Shown: positions 54,198 to 63,771, counted from the first letter of the stretch. The stretch is 64,000 nucleotides of DNA from Kumtagia sp963839725 (GCA_963839725.1 CAWIWT010000001.1:372001-436000), one strand, 5' to 3'. Notes: generated from the letters alone by a model not told the origin. Translations and numbers: made by a program.

Positions 54198-55142
54198 TTA
54201 CTGCAGCCGCGCCAACCGCTCCGTCAGCAGCGCGAAGAACCCCTCATGATCGATATCGCGCATGAAGGTGACATTCTTGTTGCGGTCGGTCACGCCCCAC
54301 CAATCGGCAACGGTCATTCCCATGGTGAGTTCAGACGCCGTTTCGACCGACACGTTTATGCGGCGGCCTTTGAACAATTCCGGCCTCAGTAGGTAAGCAA
54401 TAACGCACGGATCGTGCAGCGGGCCACCATCCGTGCCGTATTTTTCTTCGTCGAAGCGCTCGAAGAACTCCAGCAGTTCGGCTGTAGCGATGCCGACCTT
54501 GGTGCCTAGGTTACGAAACGCGTCGGTGCGTTTGGCCGTTGTTAGCGCCTTGTGGGTGACGTCAAGCGGCATCATGACGATCGGGGCGCCGCATTTTAGA
54601 ACGATGTCGGCGGCATGCGGGTCGACGTAGATGTTAAACTCTGCGGTCGGTGTGGTGTTGCCGCCTTCGAAGAAACCACCGCCCATCAGCACGATCTCCT
54701 GGATTCGCGGCACGATGCGCGGTTCGCGTGCCATGGCAAGCGCAATGTTGGTCATCGGCCCGAGCGGGCAGAGCGTAATGGTCGCCGGCCCCTCATGCAT
54801 GATCGTTTCGATGATGAAGTCGACCGCGTGCCTGTCCTGCAGCTTCATTGTCGGCTCTGGCAGTTCCGGGCCGTTCAGACCGGTGCGGCCATGCACATGC
54901 TCGGCGGTAACCAGTCGGCGAACCAGCGGGTGAACGGCGCCGGCGAAAACCCTGGTCTCCGGCTTTCCCGCCAGCTCGCAAATCTTCATCGCGTTCTTCT
55001 GGGTCAGGTGCAGCGGCACGTTGCCGGCCACGGCCGTCAGTCCCAACACTTCGAGCTCCGGACTGGCGAGCGCCAGCAGAATGGCGACGGCGTCGTCCTG
55101 GCCGGGGTCGGTGTCGATGATGATCTTGCGTTTCGCGGGCAT
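54198..55142 (-). CDS. Inosine/uridine-preferring nucleoside hydrolase family protein
   Basis: The ATG at 55142 has AAGGAAG upstream and gives 314 residues. KIIIDTDPGQDDAVAILLAL holds the calcium-binding aspartates. GLTAVAGNVPL, TLCPLGPMTNIALA and PTAEFNIYVDPHAAD are family signatures, and HDPCVIAYLL contains a further catalytic His and the last Ca ligand. It cleaves the N-glycosidic bond of ribonucleosides, releasing ribose and base. It stands alone, divergent from hsp20. Confidence 0.9.
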   Translation of the reverse strand: MPAKRKIIIDTDPGQDDAVAILLALASPELEVLGLTAVAGNVPLHLTQKNAMKICELAGKPETRVFAGAVHPLVRRLVTAEHVHGRTGLNGPELPEPTMKLQDRHAVDFIIETIMHEGPATITLCPLGPMTNIALAMAREPRIVPRIQEIVLMGGGFFEGGNTTPTAEFNIYVDPHAADIVLKCGAPIVMMPLDVTHKALTTAKRTDAFRNLGTKVGIATAELLEFFERFDEEKYGTDGGPLHDPCVIAYLLRPELFKGRRINVSVETASELTMGMTVADWWGVTDRNKNVTFMRDIDHEGFFALLTERLARLQ

Positions 55143-55171
55143 TTGGCTTCCTTGGGTCTTGTTATTATGGA

Positions 55172-55200
55172 CTTGAAGTCTTTGTCGCGGCGAACCATAT
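55172..55200 (+). promoter_or_regulatory. RpoH (sigma-32) promoter of hsp20
   Basis: CTTGAA, a 17-nt spacer and CCATAT match the alphaproteobacterial heat-shock consensus exactly. The hsp20 ATG is 68 nt downstream. Confidence 0.82.
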
Positions 55201-55267
55201 CCAGATTGCCGGGAAAAATGCCACATGGATTTGTCCCGGCGATGTCGCTCGATGAGGACAAGGTAAC

Positions 55268-55693
55268 ATGAGCCGGATGCCGCCATTTTCGAGCCCGCTG
55301 CTGCTTGGGTTCGACGCGATGGAAAAGACGATCGAACGTCTTGCCAAATCCGGCGACAGCTACCCGCCCTACAACATCGAACGGATCAGTTGCGCCGAGG
55401 GAAGCCCCGAGCGGCTTCGCATAACGCTGGCGGTCGCCGGCTTCTGCGAGGACGATCTCGAGGTGACAACCGAGGAAAGCCAACTGGTCGTGCGCGGGCG
55501 ACAAAGGGATGATTCGGAACGCGACTACATTCATCGCGGTATAGCCGCGCGTCAGTTCCAACGGACCTTTGTCTTGGCGGACGGAATGCGAGTGGTCTCG
55601 GCCGAACTGGAGAACGGACTTCTGTCCGTCGAACTCGACCGCCCGCAGCCGGAACGCCTGGTACGGAAAATAAACATTTCGGTGAAAGACTGA
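55268..55693 (+). CDS. Small heat shock protein, Hsp20/IbpA family
   Basis: The 141-residue protein has a short N-terminus (SRMPPFSSPLLLGFDAMEKT), an alpha-crystallin domain (about residues 33-127) with LAVAGFCEDDLEVTTEESQ and LENGLLSVELDRP, and a short tail. This is the IbpA-like class found in rhizobia. It holds unfolded proteins in the cytoplasm. The sequence has a matching heat-shock promoter. The gene is followed by a DUF1150 gene after 73 nt. Confidence 0.92.
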   Translation: MSRMPPFSSPLLLGFDAMEKTIERLAKSGDSYPPYNIERISCAEGSPERLRITLAVAGFCEDDLEVTTEESQLVVRGRQRDDSERDYIHRGIAARQFQRTFVLADGMRVVSAELENGLLSVELDRPQPERLVRKINISVKD

Positions 55694-55766
55694 TTCCGCG
55701 ATCCGCTGGAACCGAAAGCTCTCAAGTGGGTTGGTCAAAACGACGGCCCGCCGAATGGAGGCTGAC

Positions 55767-56024
55767 ATGACGACGACTGAAGCCAAGCACCTCGTTACGA
55801 AGGCAGACCTCGCACATCTGGGCGAGGGCACCGTGGCCTATCTGCGCGAAATGGACACAGAGGAACTCAAGGGCAAGTTTCCGGGCCTTCCGGACATGGA
55901 ACCTGGGATGCGACTGTGGGCGCTGTTCGGCGCGAACGGCCAACCGATCCTGCTTTCCGACGAGCGCGACCGCGCGATTGCGGGCGCTTTCGAGAACCAC
56001 CTCGTGCCGGTGGCGCTGCACTAG
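55767..56024 (+). CDS. DUF1150 family protein
   Basis: The ATG at 55767 has GGAGG six bases upstream and gives 85 residues. LGEGTVAYLREMDTEELKGK and LWALFGANGQPILLSDERD are typical of DUF1150, a small alphaproteobacterial family that is often encoded next to hsp20 and whose function is unknown. It may be cotranscribed with hsp20, though a weak EcfG-like GGAAC-N17-GTT occurs at 55708. Confidence 0.85.
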   Translation: MTTTEAKHLVTKADLAHLGEGTVAYLREMDTEELKGKFPGLPDMEPGMRLWALFGANGQPILLSDERDRAIAGAFENHLVPVALH

Positions 56025-56143
56025 GCAGCGAACAGTCGAACTGCTCGAAGGGCGGCGTTCCGCCGCCCTGAAACCAAAATTTTCCAAAATGGATATGCGG
56101 CGCGAGCATGCGCCCGAACGCAAAGCGGGAGACGCCGGTTCAC

Positions 56144-56608
56144 CTAAGCGGCGTGTGACGCAGGCGCCGAGGACAGCAGAGTATGTATCGCGGCGGCGTC
56201 GCGGCTGCCACGTACCTTGGCCACCGTATCGCTGTCCCGAAGCACCCGAGCGATGCGCGAGAGCGCCTTGAGATGATCGGCACCGGCACCTTCCGGCGCC
56301 AACAGCAGAAACACCAGGTCAACCGGCTGGTCGTCCAAGGCTTCGAAATCCACGGGCTGCTCCAGCCGTGCGAAGACCCCCGTAATCATCTTTACGCCAG
56401 GCAGCTTCCCATGCGGGATGGCGATGCCATTGCCAACGCCGGTCGAGCCAAGGCGTTCGCGCTGCAGGATTGTGTCGAAGATTTCTCGTTCCGGTAGACC
56501 CGTAACAGTGGCGGCTTTCTCGGCCAGGAGTTGAAGAAGCTGCTTCTTCGAGTTCGCTTTCAACGCCGGCAATATTGCTGGCGCCTGAACGAGATCGCTG
56601 AGATCCAT
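56144..56608 (-). CDS. ptsN: PTS IIA-like nitrogen regulatory protein PtsN
   Basis: The 154-residue protein is an EIIA(Ntr) domain with the phospho-accepting His66 in NGIAIPHGKLPG and VDLVFLLLAPEGAGADHLK downstream. It takes phosphate from NPr/EI(Ntr) and regulates potassium and nitrogen-linked processes. The order rpoN, hpf, ptsN on one strand is the usual one. Confidence 0.93.
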   Translation of the reverse strand: MDLSDLVQAPAILPALKANSKKQLLQLLAEKAATVTGLPEREIFDTILQRERLGSTGVGNGIAIPHGKLPGVKMITGVFARLEQPVDFEALDDQPVDLVFLLLAPEGAGADHLKALSRIARVLRDSDTVAKVRGSRDAAAIHTLLSSAPASHAA

Positions 56609-56666
56609 GCCGAAATCCTCTTCTGCCCGATCCGGTCGCGCGGAGCGTCCGGTGGGTGTTGAGCGC

Positions 56667-57251
56667 TTATCCTTGCGCGGCCTTGGTGATCGACGGGTCG
56701 ATCCAACCGATATTGCCGTCTGGTCTGCGATAGACGATGTTGACGTGATCGTTTCCGGCGTTGCGGAACACGAAGACGGGACTCTCCTTGGTGTCGAGTT
56801 CGACCACCGCCGAGGCGACCGACATGGTCTTCAACGCCATCGTCGATTCGGCAACGATCGCCGGCGAATAATCATCTGGCACCTCGTGGTCGTCAGCGTC
56901 ATCAATCGCGGCCACCACCATATAGGCGATGTCGGTAGAGTTGCCGTTACCATTGAAGTTGCGTGATTTGAGGCGGCGTTTGTACCGCCGCAATCGCTTT
57001 TCCAGACGCTCCGCCGCGCCATCGAACGCTACGATCGGATCCTGAGCATCGCTCGTTGCTTGCAAGGCGGCACCGCTGTCCAGGTGAATCATGCAATCCG
57101 CAGTGTAGCGCGAACCAGCCTTAGTGACTGTGACATGTCCTGCAAATCCACCGTCGAAATATTTGTCGATGGCATCGCCTACACGCTCTTCGATACGGCT
57201 GCGAAACGAGTCGCCGATATCCATATGCTTTCCCGAGATACGCAGGCTCAT
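56667..57251 (-). CDS. hpf: Ribosome hibernation promoting factor, long form
   Basis: The 194-residue protein has the N-terminal HPF/RaiA ribosome-binding domain (about 1-105, MSLRISGKHMDIGDSFRSRI) and a C-terminal dimerisation domain (about 135-190, ESPVFVFRNAGNDHVNIVYR). Long HPFs form 100S ribosome dimers in stationary phase. It lies between rpoN and ptsN. The intergenic region to rpoN (256 nt) carries a GGTCGCC-CTTAC-GGCGACC hairpin at 57461-57479. Confidence 0.93.
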   Translation of the reverse strand: MSLRISGKHMDIGDSFRSRIEERVGDAIDKYFDGGFAGHVTVTKAGSRYTADCMIHLDSGAALQATSDAQDPIVAFDGAAERLEKRLRRYKRRLKSRNFNGNGNSTDIAYMVVAAIDDADDHEVPDDYSPAIVAESTMALKTMSVASAVVELDTKESPVFVFRNAGNDHVNIVYRRPDGNIGWIDPSITKAAQG

Positions 57252-57507
57252 GAGATCGTCGACCTTCCCATTCTCTATTTCAGCGGGGTGAGTTTATACC
57301 CGTGGCAGCAGCGCACAAGCACTACAGTGCTCCGGCAGCAACCGCTCTCTCACTTCTTCCGTTCCGCAGTTGGCGTCCATCCCGGGCAGCCGATCTCGCA
57401 TTGCCCAGCCCATGGGCGCGGGCTTCTAGTGAGTTAATGGAGCCTTGTCAATGAACGGACGGTCGCCCTTACGGCGACCAGCGCGCCGCGCCGGGAAAAG
57501 GTGCCAG

Positions 57508-59025
57508 TCAACGCCCGGCGGTGGTCATGGCCCGCTTCTCGCGCCTACGTTGCACAGAGGAGGCGATGTTCATGCCCTCGCGGTATTTTGCGACGGTGCG
57601 GCGGGCGATCTCGACACCCTCTTTCTTGAGGATGTCGACGATTGAATCGTCGGAAAGCACGGCGTCCGACTTCTCCTCATCGATCATCTGCTTGATGCGA
57701 TCGCGCACCGCCTCGGAGGAATGTGCATCGCCGCCACCAGTGGCTGCGATGGAGGCGGTGAAGAAAAAGCGCAGCTCGAATACGCCTCGCGGCGTCAGCA
57801 TGTATTTGTTGCTGGTCACGCGGCTGACTGTCGATTCGTGCATACCGATCGCATCGGCGACGTTGCGCAGATTAAGTGGCCTGAGATGGCGAATGCCCTG
57901 CATCAGGAACGCATCCTGCTGGCGCACGATCTCCGACGCTACCTTCAGGATGGTCTTTGCCCGCTGATCCAGACTGCGCGTCAGCCAGTTGGCGTTCTGC
58001 AGGCATTCGGACAGGAACTCGCGCTCACCCTTGTCCTTGGTTCGGCCCGACACCTGGTTGAAATAAATCTGGTCGACCAGCACGCGTGGCAATGTCTCGG
58101 AATTGAGTTCCACGGTCCAGCTGCCATCGGCGGCTGCCCTGACCTCGACATCGGCGACGATCGTATCGACATTGCCGCTGGAGAAAGCCATCCCCGGCCG
58201 TGGGTCCAGCGTGCGAATCTCCGCCAGCATGTCGAGAAGGTCGTCTTCGTCGACACCGCAGATCTTCTTGAGGCTCTGGAAGTCGCGACGCGCCAGCAGA
58301 TCGAGGTTGGCGATCAGACCGCGCATCGCCGGATCGAACCGATCGCCACGCTGCAATTGCAGGGCAAGGCACTCGGCCAGATCACGGGCGAACAGGCCGG
58401 GCGGGTCAAAGGTCTGGCAGCTGACGAGGGCCGATGCGACCTCTTGCTCGACAGCCCCAAGACGGCCGGTGATTTCCGAAATGTCTCCGCGAAAATAGCC
58501 GGCCTCGTCGAGGCCTTCGGCGAGTTCATGCGCAATCAGCCGTTCCGCCGGATCGGCGATGCTGAAGGCGATCTGTTCGACAACATGATCGCGCAGTGTC
58601 AGCTTTGCCGCCGCAACATCCTCGAGGTCGAAACCCTCGGAAACGCTTCCGGATGAATTTCCGGCCGACCGCCACTGCGCCGCAATATCGGGGCCAAGCC
58701 GCTCCTGAGTGCCGGGGTCGTCGGGAAAAACGTTTTCGAGCGACGCGTCGAGATTTTCGGAAATCTGCTCGGACGTCGGCGAGGAATCGCTTTCGAACCA
58801 GTCGTCGCTGGACTTTTCGCCCTGACGCTCTTTGTTGAATTGGTCGGTGGCGGCATCTTCCTGCGGCTCGACCCGTTCAAGCAACGGATTGCGCTCGATC
58901 TCCTCGTCGATGAAGCGCTCGAGCTCGGCGTGGGTGAATTGCAGCAGTTTGATGGACTGCATCAGCTGCGGGGTCATCACCAACGACTGGGACTGCCGAA
59001 GCTGTAATTTGGCCGACAGTGCCAT
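57508..59025 (-). CDS. rpoN: RNA polymerase sigma-54 factor
   Basis: The ATG at 59025 gives 505 residues. Region I is Gln/Leu-rich (LQLRQSQSLVMTPQLMQSIK). An acidic linker follows, then the core-binding domain, the HTH (VADAIGMHESTVSRVTSNKY), and the RpoN box ARRTVAKYRE near the C-terminus. It directs nitrogen and other activator-dependent promoters. Its start lacks a strong ribosome binding site, but Region I cannot begin much later. It is downstream of lptB by about 190 nt. Confidence 0.95.
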   Translation of the reverse strand: MALSAKLQLRQSQSLVMTPQLMQSIKLLQFTHAELERFIDEEIERNPLLERVEPQEDAATDQFNKERQGEKSSDDWFESDSSPTSEQISENLDASLENVFPDDPGTQERLGPDIAAQWRSAGNSSGSVSEGFDLEDVAAAKLTLRDHVVEQIAFSIADPAERLIAHELAEGLDEAGYFRGDISEITGRLGAVEQEVASALVSCQTFDPPGLFARDLAECLALQLQRGDRFDPAMRGLIANLDLLARRDFQSLKKICGVDEDDLLDMLAEIRTLDPRPGMAFSSGNVDTIVADVEVRAAADGSWTVELNSETLPRVLVDQIYFNQVSGRTKDKGEREFLSECLQNANWLTRSLDQRAKTILKVASEIVRQQDAFLMQGIRHLRPLNLRNVADAIGMHESTVSRVTSNKYMLTPRGVFELRFFFTASIAATGGGDAHSSEAVRDRIKQMIDEEKSDAVLSDDSIVDILKKEGVEIARRTVAKYREGMNIASSVQRRREKRAMTTAGR

Positions 59026-59213
59026 GCCTGGTTTTATGCTCCCGCGTTCCGATCGATCTGCGCCAGACTGTTCCGGCAGGGCTGAGCCCAAGCGTTAATG
59101 AAACTGGCCCGGCTTTTGCTTGTCAAGGTGAATGGGTAACAAAAAGCCCTTACCGGAGCGTTAGCGGCGTAGCTCTTGCAAGGGATTGGCCAAAACGACA
59201 CGCCGAATGCGTG

Positions 59214-60029
59214 TCACAGCGCGAAATCTTCGCCGAGATACAGCCTGCGCACATTGGCGTCGGCGATGATGTCGGCGGCGGTCCCATGTTTCAGGATTTC
59301 GCCATTGTGGATGATGTAGGCGCGATCGATCAGCTTCAGCGTTTCGCGCACATTGTGGTCGGTAATCAGCACGCCGATGCCCCGCGTTGTCAGATGGCGC
59401 ACAAGCTGTTGGATGTCCGCCACGGCAATAGGGTCGATGCCGGCGAAAGGCTCATCGAGCAGCATGTAGTGGGGGCGGGTCGCCAGTGCGCGGGCGATCT
59501 CAAGCCGCCGGCGCTCACCACCGGATAGTGTCATCGCGGACGATTGGCGCAGATGCGAGATATGAAACTCTTCCAACAATGAATCGAGCGACTTTTCGCG
59601 CTCCTTGCGGCTGCTTTCGACCACTTCCAGCACGGCGCGAATGTTGTTCTCGACCGTCAACCCCCGGAAGATCGACGCTTCCTGCGGTAGATATCCGATG
59701 CCGAGCCGGGCACGGCGATACATCGGCATATTGGTGATGTCGAAACCGTCGATCTCGATCTTGCCCTTGTCGACGGGTACGAGCCCGGTGACCATATAAA
59801 AGCAGGTTGTCTTGCCCGCCCCGTTCGGTCCAAGCAGCCCTACCGCTTCCCCGGCGCGCACGCCGAGCGAAACGCCATTCACCACCTGCCGGCCCTTGTA
59901 GCTCTTGGCGAGTCCGGCAGCCATCAGCGTGCCCTTCAGCGCCGTCGCATTTTTGGTATGCGCAGGCGCGGAAGGCGACAGACCAAGGCGTCCCGAAAGG
60001 CGGGACAGCAACGAAGTTTCGGAATTCAT
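59214..60029 (-). CDS. lptB: Lipopolysaccharide export ATPase LptB
   Basis: The 271-residue protein has an N-terminal extension of about 35 residues, then the ATPase: Walker A GPNGAGKTTCFY, Q-loop GIGYLPQEASIFRGL, signature TLSGGERRRLEIARA, Walker B YMLLDEPFAGIDP. The GIGYLPQE form is LptB-specific. It drives extraction of LPS from the inner membrane. Its ATG overlaps the lptA stop by one base (TAATG). Confidence 0.95.
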   Translation of the reverse strand: MNSETSLLSRLSGRLGLSPSAPAHTKNATALKGTLMAAGLAKSYKGRQVVNGVSLGVRAGEAVGLLGPNGAGKTTCFYMVTGLVPVDKGKIEIDGFDITNMPMYRRARLGIGYLPQEASIFRGLTVENNIRAVLEVVESSRKEREKSLDSLLEEFHISHLRQSSAMTLSGGERRRLEIARALATRPHYMLLDEPFAGIDPIAVADIQQLVRHLTTRGIGVLITDHNVRETLKLIDRAYIIHNGEILKHGTAADIIADANVRRLYLGEDFAL

Positions 60030-60592
60030 TATTGGCCTGGAGCCGGCTTTTTGGTGTCGCCAGGGTTAATCAGCATTATGACGCGTTCGCCGGCACACGC
60101 GTTGACCTCTGCCCGGCCGGATTTCATATCGACCGTCAACTTGCAGCCCTTGAGCGCGGTCTTACCCTGCGACAGCACGACCTCCTTGCCGGAGAGCACA
60201 AGGTGCTCGGTGTTCATGTCGAACGTGCCCATATCGCCGGTAGCGATCTGATCGTTCGACTTGATGTAGACGCCGCCCGAAACTTCCATGCGCTCGATAT
60301 TTCCCGATCCTGTCCCCGCCGATCCAGAACCGTCCTGCGCGTATATCACCGTCATCTGCGCGGCCTTCATCAGAGTGGGTCCTTGCTTGACGTTCACATT
60401 GCCGATGAAATTCGCCTTATGCTCTGCGTCGAGGACTTCAAGCTTGTCGCTTTCAATCTGGATCGGCTCGCCATTGTTGATATTGAGGCCCTGAAGGCGG
60501 CCGGTCGCGGTTTCCTGAGCGAGCAGCGGTCCGGACATTGCGGCAGCCAGCGCGAGTGCGCCGCAGATGACTGTTATCGAGCTCTTTCCCAT
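60029..60592 (-). CDS. lptA: Lipopolysaccharide transport periplasmic protein LptA
   Basis: The 187-residue protein has a signal peptide ending LLAQ and an OstA/LptA beta-jellyroll domain: IQIESDKLEVLDAEHKANF, then GNIERMEVSGGVYIKS and EHLVLSGKEVVLSQGKTALK. LptA forms the periplasmic bridge that carries LPS. The ribosome binding site is GAGGCGGG. It lies 11 nt after lptC. Confidence 0.93.
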   Translation of the reverse strand: MGKSSITVICGALALAAAMSGPLLAQETATGRLQGLNINNGEPIQIESDKLEVLDAEHKANFIGNVNVKQGPTLMKAAQMTVIYAQDGSGSAGTGSGNIERMEVSGGVYIKSNDQIATGDMGTFDMNTEHLVLSGKEVVLSQGKTALKGCKLTVDMKSGRAEVNACAGERVIMLINPGDTKKPAPGQ

Positions 60593-60603
60593 CGTCCCGC
60601 CTC

Positions 60604-61296
60604 TTACTGACTGGCCGTCTCGTTTTTCGGCGGCACAACATTCACTTGAACGTGTTTTTCGAAAATCACAACCTTGCCGTTTTGCTCGACCGTCATTGTG
60701 TCGGACAAAATAGACGCGGTCTTATACTTGATGCTGACCGGCTTGTCGGTGGTCATACGACCGGTGCCCATATCGATCTGGGCGGATTCAAGTCGGGCGA
60801 CCGCGCCATCCGACGTGGTGATGTCGATCTGATGGTCGATCGTAAGCAGGTTCTTGGTCTGGTCGAATATGCCGCGTGTCGTCTTAACCGATGCCGAACG
60901 CTCGGCATCGATAGGCAGCGTCGCGGCAATCTCCTGAAGCTCGATGACCGCTTCGTCGGCGATGTCCTGCACGGCGCGCAGTGCACCCACAGAATAGGGC
61001 CGGCTTTCCGTCGTGAACCCTTCGAGCCGCGGATTGGCCATCACCAGCTTGCCTTCCGTCACTGCGGAATTGTCGGCGGTAACCTCGACGTCCGAAGGCG
61101 TCGACCGGTATGTCTGGAAAAGAAAAGCCGCCGCCATCAGCACCGCCAGTGAGGGCAGCATGATTTTCAAAATGCGGACGCGGCGCGAATGACGCTCTGC
61201 CGTACGAAACATTTCAGAGCGAGCGATTCCGGCTTCCACGCTGGCGAGTGCCAGGGGAAGAACGTCGTCGGTCGTGTCTGTCGGCCTCGCCAACAT
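60604..61296 (-). CDS. lptC: Lipopolysaccharide export protein LptC
   Basis: The ATG at 61296 gives 230 residues. One membrane anchor (about residues 44-62, ILKIMLPSLAVLMAAAFLF) is followed by a periplasmic jellyroll domain with VANPRLEGFTTESRPYSV-like strands. LptC connects the LptBFG transporter to LptA. It is the first gene of the lptC-lptA-lptB-rpoN cluster; the 355-nt gap upstream carries its promoter. Confidence 0.9.
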   Translation of the reverse strand: MLARPTDTTDDVLPLALASVEAGIARSEMFRTAERHSRRVRILKIMLPSLAVLMAAAFLFQTYRSTPSDVEVTADNSAVTEGKLVMANPRLEGFTTESRPYSVGALRAVQDIADEAVIELQEIAATLPIDAERSASVKTTRGIFDQTKNLLTIDHQIDITTSDGAVARLESAQIDMGTGRMTTDKPVSIKYKTASILSDTMTVEQNGKVVIFEKHVQVNVVPPKNETASQ

Positions 61297-61651
61297 GTCA
61301 TACCCGCCTTGTGGTAGCACCGCGAAGGCGACGCCAGCACATAATTATCGTTGCGATCAACGGGCCGAAAGCCACCAAATTATGGCCAACTGCCTGACAC
61401 CGCCCGTATCTTACTGGTCCCGTTACGCGAACCGGAACACATCGGATGTATTGCCAACCGGTTCAGACCTGCGCCCCGTCCCGATTTCGCGCGGTAAAGT
61501 CAAATGTTACGCTGCCCACACACCCACCCGGCCAATATGGTGGCGTTTGACAGGAATGTCAGCCCTTCAGCGCGTCAGCATGCCGGATCGTCTACCGCTT
61601 CCGGGACAACCTGGCAATCCGGACACACTGCGCAGTACGCCATATGTCCTG
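61297..61651. other. Intergenic region between lptC and def
   Basis: No gene is apparent in these 355 bases. It separates two leftward units and should contain the lptC promoter. No strong repeat or hairpin was seen. Confidence 0.5.
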
Positions 61652-62182
61652 CTAAACCGCTAATTTGCTCGGTGGGCGGTCCTTTGCCAGCTTGCGGAAC
61701 TTGCGCATGACGATTTCGCGCTTGAGCCGCGAAATGTGGTCGATGAACAGGACGCCGTCGAGATGGTCGATCTCGTGCTGCAGGCACGTTGCAAGCAGCC
61801 CGTCGGCATCCACCTCATGCTGCTTTCCCTCAACGTCGAAATATTTGACCTTGACCGTCGCTGGCCGTTCGACCTCGGCATAGTAGTCAGGGATCGACAA
61901 ACAGCCTTCCTCGTAGGTCGACCGCTCGTCGGATTTCGCGACGATCTCCGGATTGATGAAGACCTGCGGCGCCTGCGGCTCATCTTCCTTGGCCAGATCG
62001 ATCACCACCATGCGGATGGGCTCGCCGACCTGGATCGCCGCCAGGCCGATGCCTGGCGCATCGTACATGGTATCGAGCATGTCGTTGGAGAACTTCTTCA
62101 ATGACGCGTCAAAGCGTTCGACCGGCTTGGACGCCATTCGCAGAACAGGATCGGGGAGGATTATCAGCGGCTTGATCGACAT
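61652..62182 (-). CDS. def: Peptide deformylase
   Basis: The ATG at 62182 gives 176 residues. The three family motifs are intact: GIGLAAIQVG, EEGCLSIP (metal ligand Cys94) and QHEIDHLDG (His136, His140 and catalytic Glu137). It removes the formyl group from new proteins. It is transcribed divergently from rmuC. Confidence 0.94.
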   Translation of the reverse strand: MSIKPLIILPDPVLRMASKPVERFDASLKKFSNDMLDTMYDAPGIGLAAIQVGEPIRMVVIDLAKEDEPQAPQVFINPEIVAKSDERSTYEEGCLSIPDYYAEVERPATVKVKYFDVEGKQHEVDADGLLATCLQHEIDHLDGVLFIDHISRLKREIVMRKFRKLAKDRPPSKLAV

Positions 62183-62286
62183 GCGATTCAGGTAATCGCT
62201 CGCGCAAAAACCGTCAACGGGGGCGTGCACGCGTCGTTCACCTTTTGATCTGTAATGTCGACGCGAATCGGATATCGTTTCGCCGG

Positions 62287-63546
62287 ATGACCAATCTTAC
62301 CGAAATCCTCGCACAGCCGGTCGCTCAATTCGGCGCGACGATAGTCACCCTTGGCCAGGCGCTGCTCGGCGTTGCCGGGCTATTGCTCCTGCTTCTACTC
62401 GTGCTCATCGTGTCGTTGTGGCGCTCCGCTTCGGCTCGGGCGCTCGCTGCGGCGGAGGCCGCGGACCATGCACGCGAAACGGAAAGCCGCATGGCCGGCA
62501 TCCTGCAGGCGCAAGCCGAAATGCAAGGGCGTATGAGCGTGGTGGCCGATGTGCTCGGTGCACGTCAGGCGGAACTCAACCAGTCTATCGGCCAGCGGCT
62601 GGACGCCATGACCGGCCGCATTGGTCAGACCATGGCGGAGCAAACCAAATCCACCCATGAGAACCTGGCCAGATTGCAGGAACGGCTCGCGGTCATCGAC
62701 ACGGCGCAGAACAACATCCAGTCGCTGGCGGGACAGGTCGTGCAACTTCAGGCGATCCTGTCAAACAAGCAGACACGCGGCGCCTTCGGTCAGTCGCGCA
62801 TGGAGGCGATCGTCGCGGACGGCCTGCCGCAAGGCGGCTATGCGTTCCAGGAGACGCTTTCCAATGGCAGCCGTCCGGATTGCACGGTGAAGATGCCGAA
62901 TGGCGCGCCGCGGCTGGTCATCGACGCCAAGTTTCCTCTGGAAGCGTGGAATGCGATCCGCACAGCGGCGGAGGCCAATTCGACGGGCGAGGCGCAGAAG
63001 GCCGCTCAGCAGGCATTCCGCCGCGATCTCGACGTTCACATTCGGGCTATCTCCGAAAAGTATCTGATCACCGGCGAGACGCACGACACCGCCTTCATGT
63101 TCGTGCCGTCGGAATCGATTTTCGCGGAGATCCACGAGAACTTCGAACAGGTGGTGCATCGCGCCCACCGAGCCCGCATCGTCATTGTCTCGCCTTCACT
63201 ACTGATGTTGTCGATCCAAGTGATCCAGTCGATCCTCAAGGACGCATCGATGCGCGAGCAAGCGCACCTGATCCAGGGCGAGGTGATCCGCCTGATGGAG
63301 GACGTCCAGCGCGTCGACGAGCGTGTGCGCAAGCTGCAGACGCATTTCAGTCAGGCGAGCAAGGATATAGACGACATTCTGGTATCAGCTTCGAAGGTCA
63401 CCAAGCGCGGCCAGAAGATCGAAGCGCTGGAGTTTGGCGATGCTCCTGTTGCGCCGGGCGCGACTGATGTCGACGCACAGAGACTGCGCGGCGCGGAGAG
63501 CAAGACCGGTCAGCTACGGCTGCGCGTCGTCGAGGATCGGGACTGA
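62287..63546 (+). CDS. rmuC: DNA recombination protein RmuC homologue
   Basis: The ATG at 62287 gives 419 residues. One membrane helix (about 20-45) is followed by a long coiled coil (about 50-145) and the RmuC nuclease-like domain with FQETLSNGSRPDC, PRLVIDAKFPLEAW and TAFMFVPSESIFAEI, the last carrying the PD-(D/E)xK-like residues. E. coli RmuC limits inversions at short inverted repeats. The translation start has a weak ribosome binding site. Confidence 0.9.
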   Translation: MTNLTEILAQPVAQFGATIVTLGQALLGVAGLLLLLLLVLIVSLWRSASARALAAAEAADHARETESRMAGILQAQAEMQGRMSVVADVLGARQAELNQSIGQRLDAMTGRIGQTMAEQTKSTHENLARLQERLAVIDTAQNNIQSLAGQVVQLQAILSNKQTRGAFGQSRMEAIVADGLPQGGYAFQETLSNGSRPDCTVKMPNGAPRLVIDAKFPLEAWNAIRTAAEANSTGEAQKAAQQAFRRDLDVHIRAISEKYLITGETHDTAFMFVPSESIFAEIHENFEQVVHRAHRARIVIVSPSLLMLSIQVIQSILKDASMREQAHLIQGEVIRLMEDVQRVDERVRKLQTHFSQASKDIDDILVSASKVTKRGQKIEALEFGDAPVAPGATDVDAQRLRGAESKTGQLRLRVVEDRD

Positions 63547-63636
63547 CGGCGCTCGCTTGACGGGCATTTCCTGAAGCATCTTGCGTTTGCCCAAATCTCC
63601 TGATTCATTCGGGAAAAATCAGCAGGAGGACGAACC

Positions 63637-63771
63637 ATGGCAAAAGGCCAGATGCGTGCGAAAAAGGAAACCCGTAAACCGAAAAAGGACGCCAAGAAGG
63701 CAGTGCCGGCAGCGCCAGTGCTGAAAGCTGCGCCAGTTCCGGCGATGAAGATCAAGGAAAAGACTAAGTAG
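63637..63771 (+). CDS. Small basic Lys/Ala/Pro-rich protein
   Basis: An ATG with a strong AGGAGGACG upstream opens a 44-residue frame. The product is rich in Lys, Ala and Pro (RKPKKDAKKAVPAAPVLKAA). I see no known domain. The good ribosome binding site and the biased composition suggest a genuine small protein. Its function is unknown; a nucleic-acid-binding role is only a guess. Confidence 0.55.
   Translation: MAKGQMRAKKETRKPKKDAKKAVPAAPVLKAAPVPAMKIKEKTK

Noticed and set aside
55708..55732. Second EcfG promoter in front of DUF1150
   Set aside because: GGAAC-N17-GTT is present, but the -10 lacks the preceding C, and the hsp20 RpoH promoter is enough to explain expression; treated as weak.
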